Numbered from the stretch's first letter, positions 11,650-22,574 are shown. The stretch is 64,000 bases of DNA from an uncultured Prochlorococcus sp. (GCA_902573565.1 CACGKI010000006.1:1-64000); one strand, 5' to 3'. Made by a program: numbers and translations. The notes: generated by a model from the letters alone, not told the origin.

Positions 11650-12090
11650 TTAAATTTTTATATTATCATTTTGATCATTTCTTACCCACTTTTTTGTATT
11701 TGTAGTTTGAGTATTTCTTCCAAAATTAAAGAAATCTAAAGGTTTTGGAAATTGCCTAAGACCAAGATTAATAGCCTCTAATATTTTTGAGAGATTTTTT
11801 TTGAATTCAAAAAAGGTACTTAATTTATTCCTTTCTTTGTCTGTTAGTACATACCATCGAGATAAAAAAAGCTCTACTACATATAGGGCAACAAGTATTG
11901 TTAGCAAAATGAAAATTACAAAAAATGATTCTTCTATTACTTTATTTTTAATAATTAATATTAATCCTATTAATAAATTCAGAAAAGCTTTAATTAAGTC
12001 TTTTGGTCTACCTAACTCAAGATAAATTAGCGGTACTAATAAAAATAAAATCCCAATTAATATATAGAAAGAGCCCAAATAAATTATCAA
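11650..12090 (-). CDS. Small membrane protein, possibly Ycf66-like
   Basis: 146 aa with N-terminal TM segments; Ycf66-like layout, weak recognition. Confidence 0.45.
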   Translation of the reverse strand: MIIYLGSFYILIGILFLLVPLIYLELGRPKDLIKAFLNLLIGLILIIKNKVIEESFFVIFILLTILVALYVVELFLSRWYVLTDKERNKLSTFFEFKKNLSKILEAINLGLRQFPKPLDFFNFGRNTQTTNTKKWVRNDQNDNIKI

Positions 12091-12166
12091 ACTATTTACT
12101 TATCTATAAGAAAATTATAAGAAGCTGATATTCATAAATAAACTTTGTATCAGAGTTCCCTTAAAT

Positions 12167-12247
12167 GCGGTCGGGGAGACTTGAACTCCCACACCCGAAG
12201 ATACGAGTACCTAAAACTCGCGCGTCTACCAATTCCGCCACGACCGC
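12167..12247 (-). tRNA. tRNA-Leu (anticodon UAG)
   Basis: Reverse complement GCGGTCGTGGCGGAATTGGTAGACGCGCGAGTTTTAGGTACTCGTATCTTCGGGTGTGGGAGTTCAAGTCTCCCCGACCGC folds as a class II tRNA; anticodon arm CGAGT-TTTAGGT-ACTCG. Confidence 0.95.
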
Positions 12248-12415
12248 CCAAATAAAATAATAATTGAAAGTTGTTTATTTTTAAATATTTTTAACTTATG
12301 ATGATTAATTTGACACATAAAAATTAAATTCGATATCTCTCAAAAAATTTTTTTTGATTGAAACCTACAATGACCTTAAAATATCAGTTATATTGGTCTA
12401 AGAATATAAGAAACG

Positions 12416-13435
12416 ATTTCAAACTTAATTAATAAAAATAAATCAGAAATTACTAATTCTCTAAAAACATTTAATTGGCAAAAGGAGATTAAAAATTACG
12501 TAGATCCGCCAAGTTTTTGGAATCCAACATTAGGTCTATTTTTTGGAGGTTATTTTTTAGCCTTTCTTAGTATTTGGCAATGGTATAGGGGTGTTTGGCC
12601 TCTACCTTTACTAGTAGCAACAGCTTTTCTAGCTTTACATATTGAAGGCACAGTTATTCATGATGCATGTCATAAAGCTGCACACCCTATTCCTTGGATA
12701 AATCAAGCAATGGGTCATGGGTCAGCAATTCTTTTAGGGTTTAGCTTCCCAGTTTTTACAAGAGTGCATCTACAGCATCATATCCATGTAAATCATCCAA
12801 AAAATGATCCTGACCATATTGTCAGTACTTTTGGCCCTATTTGGCTCATTGCACCAAGATTTTTTTATCATGAAGTATTTTTCTTTCAAAGAAAACTTTG
12901 GCGAAAATATGAATTACTACAATGGGGAATTGAAAGATCAATCTTTATAACAATAATCTTGGCAGGAATAAAATTTGATTTTATGAACCTAATTTATAAT
13001 TTATGGTTCGGACCAGCATTAATGGTGGGAGTCACTTTAGGGATATTTTTTGATTATCTGCCTCATAGACCTTTCCGATCAAGAAACAAGTGGATAAATT
13101 CTCGAGTTTACCCAAGCAAATTTATGAATTTATTAATAATGGGCCAAAATTATCATCTCATTCATCATCTTTGGCCTTCCATACCCTGGTTTGAATACAA
13201 AGTAGCCTATGAGAAAACTAAGCCATTATTGGATTTAAAAGGCTCTCCACAAAGAGTTGGTATATTTGAAAGCAAAGAGGACGTTTTTAACTTTATTTAT
13301 GATTTACTTATTGGTATAAGGAGTCACAGCAAAAAAAGGGGGAAGATAAGAAAAATAATAAATTTATATCCTGGATTTAAAATAAAAAAAATTTTGCTTA
13401 GCATTGTCAATAAAACATTTATAGGAAGCAATTAA
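12416..13435 (+). CDS. crtR: Beta-carotene hydroxylase CrtR-like fatty acid desaturase superfamily protein; start codon uncertain
   Basis: Histidine boxes HDACHKAAH, HLQHHIHVNH, HLIHH. The frame is open from 12410 and encodes NLINKNKSEITNSLKTFNWQKEIKNYVDPPSFWNPTLGLFFGGYFLAF upstream of the first listed Met (12710). Confidence 0.85.
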   Translation: MSNLINKNKSEITNSLKTFNWQKEIKNYVDPPSFWNPTLGLFFGGYFLAFLSIWQWYRGVWPLPLLVATAFLALHIEGTVIHDACHKAAHPIPWINQAMGHGSAILLGFSFPVFTRVHLQHHIHVNHPKNDPDHIVSTFGPIWLIAPRFFYHEVFFFQRKLWRKYELLQWGIERSIFITIILAGIKFDFMNLIYNLWFGPALMVGVTLGIFFDYLPHRPFRSRNKWINSRVYPSKFMNLLIMGQNYHLIHHLWPSIPWFEYKVAYEKTKPLLDLKGSPQRVGIFESKEDVFNFIYDLLIGIRSHSKKRGKIRKIINLYPGFKIKKILLSIVNKTFIGSN

Positions 13436-13436
13436 C

Positions 13437-13730
13437 TCATTCATTAATTATTTTCGGTACTTTAAAATATTTATCTTCTTTAGATGGACCTAACTCTAGA
13501 AGCTCTTCAGTACATTCAGAATATTTCTTTTCATCTTTTCTAAATACATTAATGACCTCTATTGCTCTTGTGGTACATGGCACATCATTTGTATCAATTT
13601 TTTCAAGTTGTTCTATATATTCCAAGATTTTTTCTAATTGTTCTGCGTGATTATTAATTTCATCCTCGTTCAGTTCCAATCTCGCTAATTGAGCAACTTT
13701 TTCTACTTCCTCTTTAGTTATTTTTGTCAT
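13437..13730 (-). CDS. gatC: Aspartyl/glutamyl-tRNA amidotransferase subunit C
   Basis: ITKEEVEKVAQLARLELNEDEI...LEKILEYIEQLEKIDT. Confidence 0.93.
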   Translation of the reverse strand: MTKITKEEVEKVAQLARLELNEDEINNHAEQLEKILEYIEQLEKIDTNDVPCTTRAIEVINVFRKDEKKYSECTEELLELGPSKEDKYFKVPKIINE

Positions 13731-13906
13731 AACTTAAATTCATTACTTATATTCAATATAATTTATTTTGAACTTTTTTATTAAAATTTTCTCATAAATT
13801 TCAAATAACTAAAAAAAATATAATTACATCTTTTTGAAAACCAGTATCAATTGATAGCCTAAATTATCTTTCTCAGTTAAAAAGAATATTAGATAAATAT
13901 TGAACA

Positions 13907-14506
13907 ATAGAAGAAGACTTATTTTCAAAAAAATTTTTTTATAGGCACTCTAAACTTGTTGCCCCAGATTTAATAGGCTGTTATTTGATAAAAAATAATA
14001 AAAAAGATCAAGTTAAGGGGGTTATTGTCGAAACTGAAGCTTATTCACAGGAGGAAGAGGCCTGTCATGGCTTCCGCAAAATGACTGAATCAAATAAATC
14101 ATTATTTGGCAAACCTGGAACATTTTATATTTACAAATCTTATGGCATTCATCACTGTTTAAACATAGTTACTGATAAAGATAATTTTGCTAGTGGTGTA
14201 CTAATCAGGGCAGTATCTATTTCTAAAATGAATGAAAGATTAGCTTCTGGACCTGGGCTACTTACTAAGACATTTGGTATTGACATGTCTTTTAATTCAC
14301 TTGAAGTTCTTAATAATAAATCTTTATGGATTTCACAAAGAGACTCAATAATAGAAGAAAAAGATCTAATTCAAACTACGAGAATTGGCATATCAAAGGC
14401 AAAAAATATAAAATGGCGTTGGTATCTCAAAAATTGTAGGAGTGTAAGTAAAAGAGTAAAAGGTGATAGAACACCTACACATTTAAGTAATCATTTATCC
14501 TTTTAA
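13907..14506 (+). CDS. 3-methyladenine DNA glycosylase (AAG/MPG family); start codon uncertain
   Basis: [49 protein letters not shown]; the frame extends upstream as [28 protein letters not shown] beyond the listed TTG start. Confidence 0.88.
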   Translation: MEEDLFSKKFFYRHSKLVAPDLIGCYLIKNNKKDQVKGVIVETEAYSQEEEACHGFRKMTESNKSLFGKPGTFYIYKSYGIHHCLNIVTDKDNFASGVLIRAVSISKMNERLASGPGLLTKTFGIDMSFNSLEVLNNKSLWISQRDSIIEEKDLIQTTRIGISKAKNIKWRWYLKNCRSVSKRVKGDRTPTHLSNHLSF

Positions 14507-14511
14507 GTGAA

Positions 14512-15528
14512 ATGCAAATTTGGCCTCATAAACATATTCACACTCTTGCGAATTTTTCAATCCAAGATTATGAGTCAGTTTTTGAATTAGCTAATAGATT
14601 TGATGCCCTAAAGAATGCAGGGACTAAAAAGATTCCTGCCTTACAAGGGACTTTGATAACTTCTTTGTTTTTTGAACCTAGTACAAGAACAAAAAATAGC
14701 TTTGAACTTGCGGCAAAAAGACTATCAGCGGATGTACAAACATTTGCGCCATCTTCTAGTTCCTTAACAAAAGGAGAAACAATAATTGATACAGCGTTAA
14801 CTTATTCTGCAATGGGGGCAGATACATTAGTTATAAGACATTCATCGAGTTACATAACCTTTGAGATCGCTAACAAACTTGATGCAATAAATTCTAAGAC
14901 TTCGGTTCTTAATGCCGGTGATGGATTACATAGTCATCCTAGCCAAGGATTGCTTGACATTTATACATTGATAAAATTCTTCTCTAAAAAATCACTGAAT
15001 CCTGAAGTTTTAAATTCAAAAAAAATTTTGATAATAGGAGACGTTAATCATTCAAGGGTTGCAAGATCAAATCTTTGGGCTTTGAGTGCATTCGGAGCGG
15101 ACATAATCTTATGTGGTCCTAAGACATTAATACCTGATGAATTTATCAATTTTTTAAAAACCCCTGCGCCAAATCAAGTTGAAGATCCTGTTAAATCAAG
15201 AGGTTCCATAACAATTTCTAGATCATTAGAAGAATCAATAAAAATTGCAGATGCAATTATTGTTTTAAGACTCCAGAAAGAGAGAATGATGGAGAATTTG
15301 CTAAGCAACATTGATACATATAGTTTGGACTATGGATTAACCTTAGAGAAATTATCACTTAATAGTAAAGAAATTCCTATTCTTCATCCTGGACCAATTA
15401 ATAGAGATATTGAAATTAGTAGCAAAGTAGTAGATGAATATCCTAATTGTTTAATCAATAATCAGGTTGCAAATGGTATCCCAATAAGAATGGCTTTACT
15501 TTACCTATTACAGAAAAATAATAAATAA
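14512..15528 (+). CDS. pyrB: Aspartate carbamoyltransferase catalytic subunit
   Basis: [34 protein letters not shown]. Confidence 0.96.
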   Translation: MQIWPHKHIHTLANFSIQDYESVFELANRFDALKNAGTKKIPALQGTLITSLFFEPSTRTKNSFELAAKRLSADVQTFAPSSSSLTKGETIIDTALTYSAMGADTLVIRHSSSYITFEIANKLDAINSKTSVLNAGDGLHSHPSQGLLDIYTLIKFFSKKSLNPEVLNSKKILIIGDVNHSRVARSNLWALSAFGADIILCGPKTLIPDEFINFLKTPAPNQVEDPVKSRGSITISRSLEESIKIADAIIVLRLQKERMMENLLSNIDTYSLDYGLTLEKLSLNSKEIPILHPGPINRDIEISSKVVDEYPNCLINNQVANGIPIRMALLYLLQKNNK

Positions 15529-15530
15529 AT

Positions 15531-15872
15531 TCAAAGTAACTTAAGACTTTCAGTAAAGAATCCATAAAATAATCCTAATCTTAAAGAATCTAACAAAAGA
15601 ACTAAAAATTTCTTTTTACTTTCAAATCTAAAATTTCTTCTAAGAACTATCAAAACTTCAATAAAAACAACCGATAAGAAAGCAGCTACAGGATCCATTA
15701 GTTCCACAACGGCACTTACCATGCCCAGAGAACTGCCTAAGAAGTAACCACTTAAGAGGATTATTAATGATATTGAATATCTTCGCCAGGGATTGTTAGC
15801 CCAAATACTTAATGTTTGAATATTTTCTACAACCTTTAATTGAAAATTTGTCTTTTGAGGTCTTAAAACCAT
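15531..15872 (-). CDS. Ycf20-like/DUF565 membrane protein
   Basis: NPWRRYSISLIILLSGYFLGSSLGMVSAV ... DSLRLGLFYGFFTESLKLL. Confidence 0.7.
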   Translation of the reverse strand: MVLRPQKTNFQLKVVENIQTLSIWANNPWRRYSISLIILLSGYFLGSSLGMVSAVVELMDPVAAFLSVVFIEVLIVLRRNFRFESKKKFLVLLLDSLRLGLFYGFFTESLKLL

Positions 15873-15883
15873 TGTGCTTTCAA

Positions 15884-16084
15884 CTAAGCTGCTTCAGAAT
15901 TTGATTGAATTCTAGTGTTTCCCTCTACTAATTCAAGTAATGCATCCATTTGAGCCATTAATCCTCTTATTTCGCCCGGTTCAGGGAAAAGGTCGTCTTC
16001 TTTTACACCTAAATGCATTTCTCTAAGTTCTTGCCTTAAATACCTTAGGTGACTAATAACTTGTTCTCTTTTGGCTTGTGACAT
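15884..16084 (-). CDS. Small conserved picocyanobacterial hypothetical protein
   Basis: 66 aa ORF with ATG, compact neighbourhood. Confidence 0.6.
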   Translation of the reverse strand: MSQAKREQVISHLRYLRQELREMHLGVKEDDLFPEPGEIRGLMAQMDALLELVEGNTRIQSNSEAA

Positions 16085-16288
16085 CGCTTCAACTATTTCA
16101 ATCTTATCCTAAGAAAAATATTTCTAATATTTGAGAGTTTGCATATTTATGACTGAGAATGAAGATAAATGATCTAAGAACAATTTGAAAGGATTATGAA
16201 TTTTAAAAATTTTTAATATCCTAGAAATATGTACTTAATACTTATATCAATTTTAAATAATTACTTGAGGCTTTATTATTAGAATATA

Positions 16289-16525
16289 TTGGCTTTACTC
16301 AATATGAAATTGATTTCTGAACATAAAATAAGTGAGGAACTAGTAAATTCTTTTGATGAAGAAATGACCCTTGAGCTCGCTAAAAGACTGGAGGAGGATA
16401 ACTATAACACTCCATTTGATGGTTTAAAAGACTGGCACTTACTGAGGGCTCTTGCAATCAATAGACCTGAATTAACAACTAATTATATCCATCTCCTCGA
16501 TCAGGAACCTTTCGATGAAAACTAA
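16289..16525 (+). CDS. DUF2555-like small protein
   Basis: LAKRLEEDNYNTPFDGLKDWHLLRALAINRPEL resembles the DUF2555 family; overlaps the next gene start. Confidence 0.65.
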   Translation: MALLNMKLISEHKISEELVNSFDEEMTLELAKRLEEDNYNTPFDGLKDWHLLRALAINRPELTTNYIHLLDQEPFDEN

Positions 16526-17771
16526 AAGTACGGACTCCAAAATAAAGGTTCTTTTATTAATAACAGGGAGTATTGCAGCTGTAAGAATTCCATTATTAGT
16601 TAGCCAATTATCAAAAGAAAATTATGAAATAAGGTGCGTTTTATCTAAAAATGCAGAAAAATTAATAAATCCACTTTCTCTTTCTATTTTAAGTAGAAAC
16701 CCTTGCATTTTAGAAAATGATCAATGGTTAAATAGACAATCAACACCTCTTCACATAGAACTAAGCAATTGGGCTGATATTTTAATAATTGCCCCTTTAA
16801 CAGCAACAACATTAGCAAAATGGGTCACTGGAAATGCGGAGGGATTGATTCCAAGCATTTTAATAGCAAATATAAAGCCAATTATTGTTGCACCAGCAAT
16901 GAATACACAAATGTGGCTAAATAAAGCTGTCCAAAAAAATTATGAGAACTTACAGACGTACGAAAATGTCTTGTCTTTGCATCCAAGTGAAGGCCTTTTA
17001 GCATGTGATTCGATTGGCATCGGTAAGATTCCTCCTAATGATTTAATTCAATTAGCTCTTGAATTTATAGCTTCTCAAAAACAAAATGAATATCGCAAAG
17101 ATTTATCTAATAAAGAAATTTTAATAACCGGAGGTTGCACCTTAGAGAAAATTGACGCGGCAAGACATATTACTAACAAAAGTTCTGGAGCTATGGGCTT
17201 ACTTCTTTCTCAAGTAGCAAGGTTTAGAGGGGCCCATGTAAAATATGTCCATGGGCCTTTGAAAATAAATAAAAATCTTACTGATGGAATTAAAAGACAT
17301 GAAATCGAAACTAGCGTTGATTTAATTAGGGCACTTAATAATGAAATTTCAAATTGTGATTATTTTTTCATGAATGCAGCAGTATCTGATTTCAAGATAA
17401 ACTCTGATAATTCAGCTAAAATTCCCAAAAATAAAATTAATGATCATTTGAATAAAAACCTTGAGATAGTACCAGATATTTTAAAAAGATTTAGTAAATC
17501 AAAAAAAGATAACCAAGTTTTTGTTGGCTTTTGCGCTTTTACAGGATCTATTGAAGAAGCACGAATATCAATTAAAGAAAAGATTATCCAAAAGGGCTGT
17601 GATTTTCTATTCGCAAATCCAATTGATCTTGAAGGCCAAGGATTTGGCTTTTTAGCACAAAATGAGGGTTGGCTGTTCGATACAAAAAATATGGAACACC
17701 ACATTAACAAAACATCAAAAATTGACCTAGCAGATAAATTAATAACTCAAATTATTTCATTAAAAAAATAA
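16515..17771 (+). CDS. coaBC: Bifunctional phosphopantothenoylcysteine decarboxylase/phosphopantothenate-cysteine ligase
   Basis: GSIAAVRIPLLVSQL, VAPAMNTQMW, ITGGCTLEKIDAARHITNKSSGAMG. Confidence 0.94.
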   Translation: MKTKSTDSKIKVLLLITGSIAAVRIPLLVSQLSKENYEIRCVLSKNAEKLINPLSLSILSRNPCILENDQWLNRQSTPLHIELSNWADILIIAPLTATTLAKWVTGNAEGLIPSILIANIKPIIVAPAMNTQMWLNKAVQKNYENLQTYENVLSLHPSEGLLACDSIGIGKIPPNDLIQLALEFIASQKQNEYRKDLSNKEILITGGCTLEKIDAARHITNKSSGAMGLLLSQVARFRGAHVKYVHGPLKINKNLTDGIKRHEIETSVDLIRALNNEISNCDYFFMNAAVSDFKINSDNSAKIPKNKINDHLNKNLEIVPDILKRFSKSKKDNQVFVGFCAFTGSIEEARISIKEKIIQKGCDFLFANPIDLEGQGFGFLAQNEGWLFDTKNMEHHINKTSKIDLADKLITQIISLKK

Positions 17772-17985
17772 AAAAGATTTCTTAATTTGTATTTTTTTGT
17801 AATCTTAATCATTAAAAATAATGTGATAGCTTACAATAATCCCAGTTTTTAAAAATCTAAAAAGCTACGGGTTATTTCGAGTATTTAAAAGTGCTTACTT
17901 TTATGGTCCTTTCCCTAGTAATATCCGTACTGAACTTTAGGTGACTAATTATCATCCGTCACAGAACTTTACTGCTACTTTAATT

Positions 17986-18780
17986 ATGAGAATTCGTTCT
18001 TTCTTAGCTTTTGTTATTTCTCTCTGTATAACTTTTGCTTTCGTGCCCGTTAAAACATTTGCTTTTTCTGAAAGAGGAAATGCACAATTCACAGATGTTG
18101 TTAATACAGGAAAAGCTAATGATTGTCCTACATTAGATTCATCTCTTGTTGGATCAATATCCTTAGGGAATGGAGATAGCCTTAGAGGAATATGCATGCA
18201 TCCAACAGAAGTTTATGTAAAAGTGCCAGGGACTAAAAGAAAAGCTGCAGAATTTGTTTCTACAAAAATTATTAGTCCTAGAAATAACACAACAGTGACA
18301 GAAGTTTATGGCGATATAGACTCAGGAACCTTCACCGAAAAAGGTGGTATTGATTTTCAACTTATTACTGTCCTAACTCCCGGTGGTTTAGAGGTTCCAT
18401 TCGCATTCTCAGCAAAAGACCTTACAGCTAATTTACCTTCATCTATTGAACCAGGTATAGAAGTTAGTGGTTCAACATTTACACCTAATTACAGAACTGG
18501 TGATTTTCTAGATCCTAAAGCAAGAGCTAAAAATACTGGTGTTGAATATGCTCAAGGTTTAGTTGCATTAGGTGGAGATGATGAAGAACTTGCCAAAGAA
18601 AATATTAAAGTTGATGTAAACGGCACTGGAGTTATAACTCTATCAATCAATAATGTAGATCCTGACACAGACGAATTTGCTGGTACTTTTGAAGCTATCC
18701 AACCTTCAGATACAGATATGGGTTCAAAAGACCCACTTGATGTCAAAATAATTGGTGAGCTTTACGGAAGAAAAGCATAA
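17986..18780 (+). CDS. psbO: Photosystem II manganese-stabilising protein PsbO
   Basis: Signal peptide MRIRSFLAFVISLCITFAF and PsbO body; start set at 17986 rather than the GTG at 17941. Confidence 0.94.
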   Translation: MRIRSFLAFVISLCITFAFVPVKTFAFSERGNAQFTDVVNTGKANDCPTLDSSLVGSISLGNGDSLRGICMHPTEVYVKVPGTKRKAAEFVSTKIISPRNNTTVTEVYGDIDSGTFTEKGGIDFQLITVLTPGGLEVPFAFSAKDLTANLPSSIEPGIEVSGSTFTPNYRTGDFLDPKARAKNTGVEYAQGLVALGGDDEELAKENIKVDVNGTGVITLSINNVDPDTDEFAGTFEAIQPSDTDMGSKDPLDVKIIGELYGRKA

Positions 18781-18797
18781 ATCCTATTTATGAAAGT

Positions 18798-18824
18798 GAG
18801 GGGGTTAAACCCCTCTTTTTTTTT
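18798..18824 (+). terminator. Intrinsic terminator downstream of psbO
   Basis: GAGGGGGTTAAACCCCTC hairpin followed by a T-run. Confidence 0.85.
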
Positions 18825-18847
18825 CAATATTTTTAACAATTCAAAAA

Positions 18848-20023
18848 ATGGAATTACAACAAAAAACCAAAAAAGATACCAATGGACTAATACCGCCTTA
18901 TGGAGGGGAACTTAAAAATTTAATAATTAAAGATAAAAACCTTAAAAATGATCTTATATCGAAGGTTTCTTATGAGTTTGAATGTAGCGAGAGAAATGCA
19001 TGCGATGTAGAGCTTTTGATGGTTGGAGCTTTTTCTCCATTGGAAGGTTTCATGGATGAAAATAACTACAAATCAGTAATTAAAAATAATAGAGATACAA
19101 ATGGATTACTATTTGGCTTGCCAATTGTATTTGATTCAAATAATGAAAAAGTAAAAGCTGGTGAGACAATATTGCTTACTTATAAAAAACAAAAAATTGC
19201 AGTTTTAGAAGTTATCTCTAAATGGGAGCCTGACAAATCTTTAGAAGCTAAACTTTGTTATGGTACTAATTCTTTAGATCATCCTGCTGTCAAGATGATC
19301 TTTAATGAGAGAGGAAGATTTTATATTGGAGGGAGGGTTTATGGTTTCGAACTACCAATTAGAGAATTTCCCTGCAAAACCCCTGAAGAAGTTAGATCTA
19401 CACTGCCATCAAATCATGATGTAGTTGCATTTCAATGCAGAAATCCAATTCACAGAGCACATTATGAATTATTTACTAATGCCTTACTCTCAGATAATGT
19501 CTCTTCTAACTCGGTTGTTTTAGTACATCCAACTTGTGGACCAACTCAACAAGATGATATCCCTGGGAAAGTCAGATATTTGACCTACAAAGAATTGGAA
19601 GAAGAAATATCTGATGAAAGAATAAAATGGGCTTTTTTACCTTATTCAATGCATATGGCCGGGCCAAGAGAAGCTCTTCAACATATGATAATCAGAAGAA
19701 ATTATGGCTGTACCCATTTTATAATTGGTAGAGATATGGCCGGTTGCAAGTCATCATCAACTGGTGAAGATTTTTATGGCCCATATGATGCTCAGAATTT
19801 TGCGAATAAGTGTGCAGGCGAATTAATGATGCAAACTGTGCCTTCAAAAAATTTGGTTTATACAAAGGAAAAAGGATATATTACAGCTGAAGAAGCTAAG
19901 GAATTTAGTTATCAAATTATGAAACTTAGTGGTACAGAATTTAGGAAGAAATTGAGGAGCGGCGAACCAATACCTGAATGGTTTGCATTCAAAAGTGTAG
20001 TAGATGTTCTAAGACGCTCTTAA
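18848..20023 (+). CDS. sat: ATP sulfurylase
   Basis: FQCRNPIHRAHYEL, HFIIGRDMAGCK. Confidence 0.95.
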   Translation: MELQQKTKKDTNGLIPPYGGELKNLIIKDKNLKNDLISKVSYEFECSERNACDVELLMVGAFSPLEGFMDENNYKSVIKNNRDTNGLLFGLPIVFDSNNEKVKAGETILLTYKKQKIAVLEVISKWEPDKSLEAKLCYGTNSLDHPAVKMIFNERGRFYIGGRVYGFELPIREFPCKTPEEVRSTLPSNHDVVAFQCRNPIHRAHYELFTNALLSDNVSSNSVVLVHPTCGPTQQDDIPGKVRYLTYKELEEEISDERIKWAFLPYSMHMAGPREALQHMIIRRNYGCTHFIIGRDMAGCKSSSTGEDFYGPYDAQNFANKCAGELMMQTVPSKNLVYTKEKGYITAEEAKEFSYQIMKLSGTEFRKKLRSGEPIPEWFAFKSVVDVLRRS

Positions 20024-20069
20024 TATTGTTTTATTATTAGTATTATAGATTTATTAAAGGTTATTTATT

Positions 20070-21926
20070 GTGAACAAACGCTGGAAAAACTTAGGACTTT
20101 ACGTCCTAGCTGTTATTACCATAATTTTCATAGGTACTTCTTTTTTTGATAAACCTAGTGCTGAGAATGCTACAAAAACCTTAAGATATAGTGATTTTAT
20201 AGAAGCAGTTCAAGATAAAGAAATCAGTAGAGTTCTAATATCTCCAGACAATGCCACGGCACAAGTTATTGAAAATGATGGAAGTAGATCTGAAGTCAAT
20301 TTAGCCCCGGACAAAGATTTATTAAAAATCTTAACCGAAAATAATGTTGATATTGCTGTAACTCCTACAAAATTGGCTAATCCCTGGCAACAAGCTTTAA
20401 GTAGCTTAATTTTCCCAGTTCTTTTAATTGGAGGATTATTTTTTCTTTTCAGGAGATCACAAAGTGGTAATGCTGGAGGAGGGGGTAATCCTGCCATGAG
20501 TTTCGGGAAAAGCAAAGCCAGACTTCAAATGGAACCTTCTACACAAGTAACCTTCACAGATGTTGCTGGTGTTGAAGGTGCAAAATTAGAACTGACTGAA
20601 GTTGTAGATTTTCTTAAGAGCCCAGATAGATTTACTGCAGTTGGAGCAAAAATTCCAAAAGGCGTCCTTCTTGTTGGACCTCCTGGTACAGGAAAAACAT
20701 TACTAGCAAAAGCAGTAGCTGGAGAAGCAGGTGTACCTTTTTTCTCAATTTCGGGTTCAGAATTTGTAGAAATGTTTGTAGGAGTTGGTGCTAGCAGAGT
20801 TAGAGATCTTTTTGAGCAAGCTAAAAAAAATGCTCCTTGTATTGTATTTATTGATGAAATTGATGCTGTTGGAAGACAAAGAGGTGCTGGTATGGGCGGG
20901 GGAAATGATGAAAGAGAACAAACGCTAAACCAGCTTCTTACAGAAATGGATGGTTTCGAAGGTAATTCAGGAATAATAATAGTAGCTGCTACCAACAGAC
21001 CCGATGTCTTAGATTCAGCTTTAATGCGTCCTGGAAGATTCGATAGACAAGTAACAGTAGATAGACCAGATTACGCGGGAAGATTACAAATATTAAACGT
21101 TCATGCGAAAGATAAAACTCTTTCAAAAGACGTTGACTTAGATAAAGTTGCTAGAAGAACACCAGGATTTACTGGAGCAGATTTAGCTAACTTATTAAAT
21201 GAAGCAGCAATACTAGCAGCTAGAAAAGATTTAGATAAAGTAAGTAATGATGAAGTTGGTGATGCTATTGAAAGAGTTATGGCTGGTCCGGAGAAGAAAG
21301 ATAGAGTCATTAGCGATAAGAAAAAAGAATTAGTTGCTTATCACGAAGCTGGTCATGCACTAGTAGGAGCATTAATGCCAGATTATGATCCTGTAGCTAA
21401 GGTTTCAATTATTCCTAGAGGTCAAGCTGGAGGTTTAACCTTCTTCACTCCAAGTGAAGAAAGAATGGAATCAGGTCTCTACTCGCGTTCTTATCTTCAA
21501 AATCAAATGGCTGTGGCTCTTGGTGGAAGAGTTGCTGAAGAAATTGTCTATGGAGAAGAAGAAGTTACAACTGGAGCTTCAAACGATTTACAACAAGTCG
21601 CTAATGTAGCGAGACAAATGATCACTAAATTTGGAATGAGTGACAAAATAGGTCCAGTTGCTTTAGGCCAATCTCAGGGCGGAATGTTTCTTGGGAGAGA
21701 TATGAGTTCTACAAGAGACTTCTCTGAAGATACAGCTGCTACTATAGATGTTGAGGTTTCAGAGCTTGTTGATGTAGCATACAAAAGAGCTACAAAAGTT
21801 TTATCAGATAACAGAACTGTACTTGACGAAATGGCTCAAATGCTTATAGAAAGAGAAACTATAGATACGGAAGACATTGAAGATTTGCTTAACCGCTCAG
21901 AAATAAAAGTTGCAAACTATATTTAA
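20070..21926 (+). CDS. ftsH: ATP-dependent zinc metalloprotease FtsH
   Basis: [26 protein letters not shown] motif, HEAGHA zinc site. Confidence 0.97.
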   Translation: MNKRWKNLGLYVLAVITIIFIGTSFFDKPSAENATKTLRYSDFIEAVQDKEISRVLISPDNATAQVIENDGSRSEVNLAPDKDLLKILTENNVDIAVTPTKLANPWQQALSSLIFPVLLIGGLFFLFRRSQSGNAGGGGNPAMSFGKSKARLQMEPSTQVTFTDVAGVEGAKLELTEVVDFLKSPDRFTAVGAKIPKGVLLVGPPGTGKTLLAKAVAGEAGVPFFSISGSEFVEMFVGVGASRVRDLFEQAKKNAPCIVFIDEIDAVGRQRGAGMGGGNDEREQTLNQLLTEMDGFEGNSGIIIVAATNRPDVLDSALMRPGRFDRQVTVDRPDYAGRLQILNVHAKDKTLSKDVDLDKVARRTPGFTGADLANLLNEAAILAARKDLDKVSNDEVGDAIERVMAGPEKKDRVISDKKKELVAYHEAGHALVGALMPDYDPVAKVSIIPRGQAGGLTFFTPSEERMESGLYSRSYLQNQMAVALGGRVAEEIVYGEEEVTTGASNDLQQVANVARQMITKFGMSDKIGPVALGQSQGGMFLGRDMSSTRDFSEDTAATIDVEVSELVDVAYKRATKVLSDNRTVLDEMAQMLIERETIDTEDIEDLLNRSEIKVANYI

Positions 21927-21947
21927 GCCCGAAAGTTTAAATTTTTA

Positions 21948-22574
21948 ATGAATAATAAAAAAGATTCTTTTTCGGATTTCCTGAAAAAAGAATCTTTTTT
22001 TTTACTTATAAAACCTGAAGATAAAATTTACTCAAATAACTCTATAAGAAATTCATTTTTTGCAGAATTAGGAATCTTAGTAAAATTAGGATTAAAGAAT
22101 ATTGAAATAAGTTGGTCAGAAAACGAAAAGTGGTTAGATTTTGTATCCGAAATGAAACTCAAATTTCCAAGAATTAATTTAGGCTCTGCTTCCATAGTTA
22201 ACAAGCAATCAATAGAAGATTCATTAAAAATTGGATTAAATTTTTCTATGATGAAATTTTGGGATAAAGATCTTTTCAATTATGCGCAGTCAAAAAATTA
22301 TTTATTAATTCCCGGAATTAAAAATTTAAAAGATCTTGAGGAAGCGATAAATTTAAATTGCAAAATTATTAAAATTTATCCAATAAAAAGTAAAGCTTGT
22401 TCCATAGATATACTCAACTTTAAAAGTATTGATTTCATTGCTGCTGGAGGCCTAACGATCAATGATGTAAAACCTTATAAATCTTTAGGATATAAGGCAA
22501 TCGTGATTGGGGATAAAGGTATTATAAATAAAAAATTTGATCCAAAAATATATGAATGGCTTAAAAATAATTAA
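21948..22574 (+). CDS. KDPG/KHG aldolase-like protein (divergent)
   Basis: Eda-like TIM-barrel pattern: GLKNIEIS, LLIPGIKNLKDLEEA, CKIIKIYPIKS, IDFIAAGGLTINDVKPY. Confidence 0.65.
   Translation: MNNKKDSFSDFLKKESFFLLIKPEDKIYSNNSIRNSFFAELGILVKLGLKNIEISWSENEKWLDFVSEMKLKFPRINLGSASIVNKQSIEDSLKIGLNFSMMKFWDKDLFNYAQSKNYLLIPGIKNLKDLEEAINLNCKIIKIYPIKSKACSIDILNFKSIDFIAAGGLTINDVKPYKSLGYKAIVIGDKGIINKKFDPKIYEWLKNN

Noticed and set aside
20525-20995. 156 aa minus-strand ORF antisense to ftsH (also 20210-20515 and 21101-21310)
   Set aside because: Mirror-frame ORFs over a strongly conserved gene, with Ser/Pro/Thr-rich compositions typical of antisense frames.
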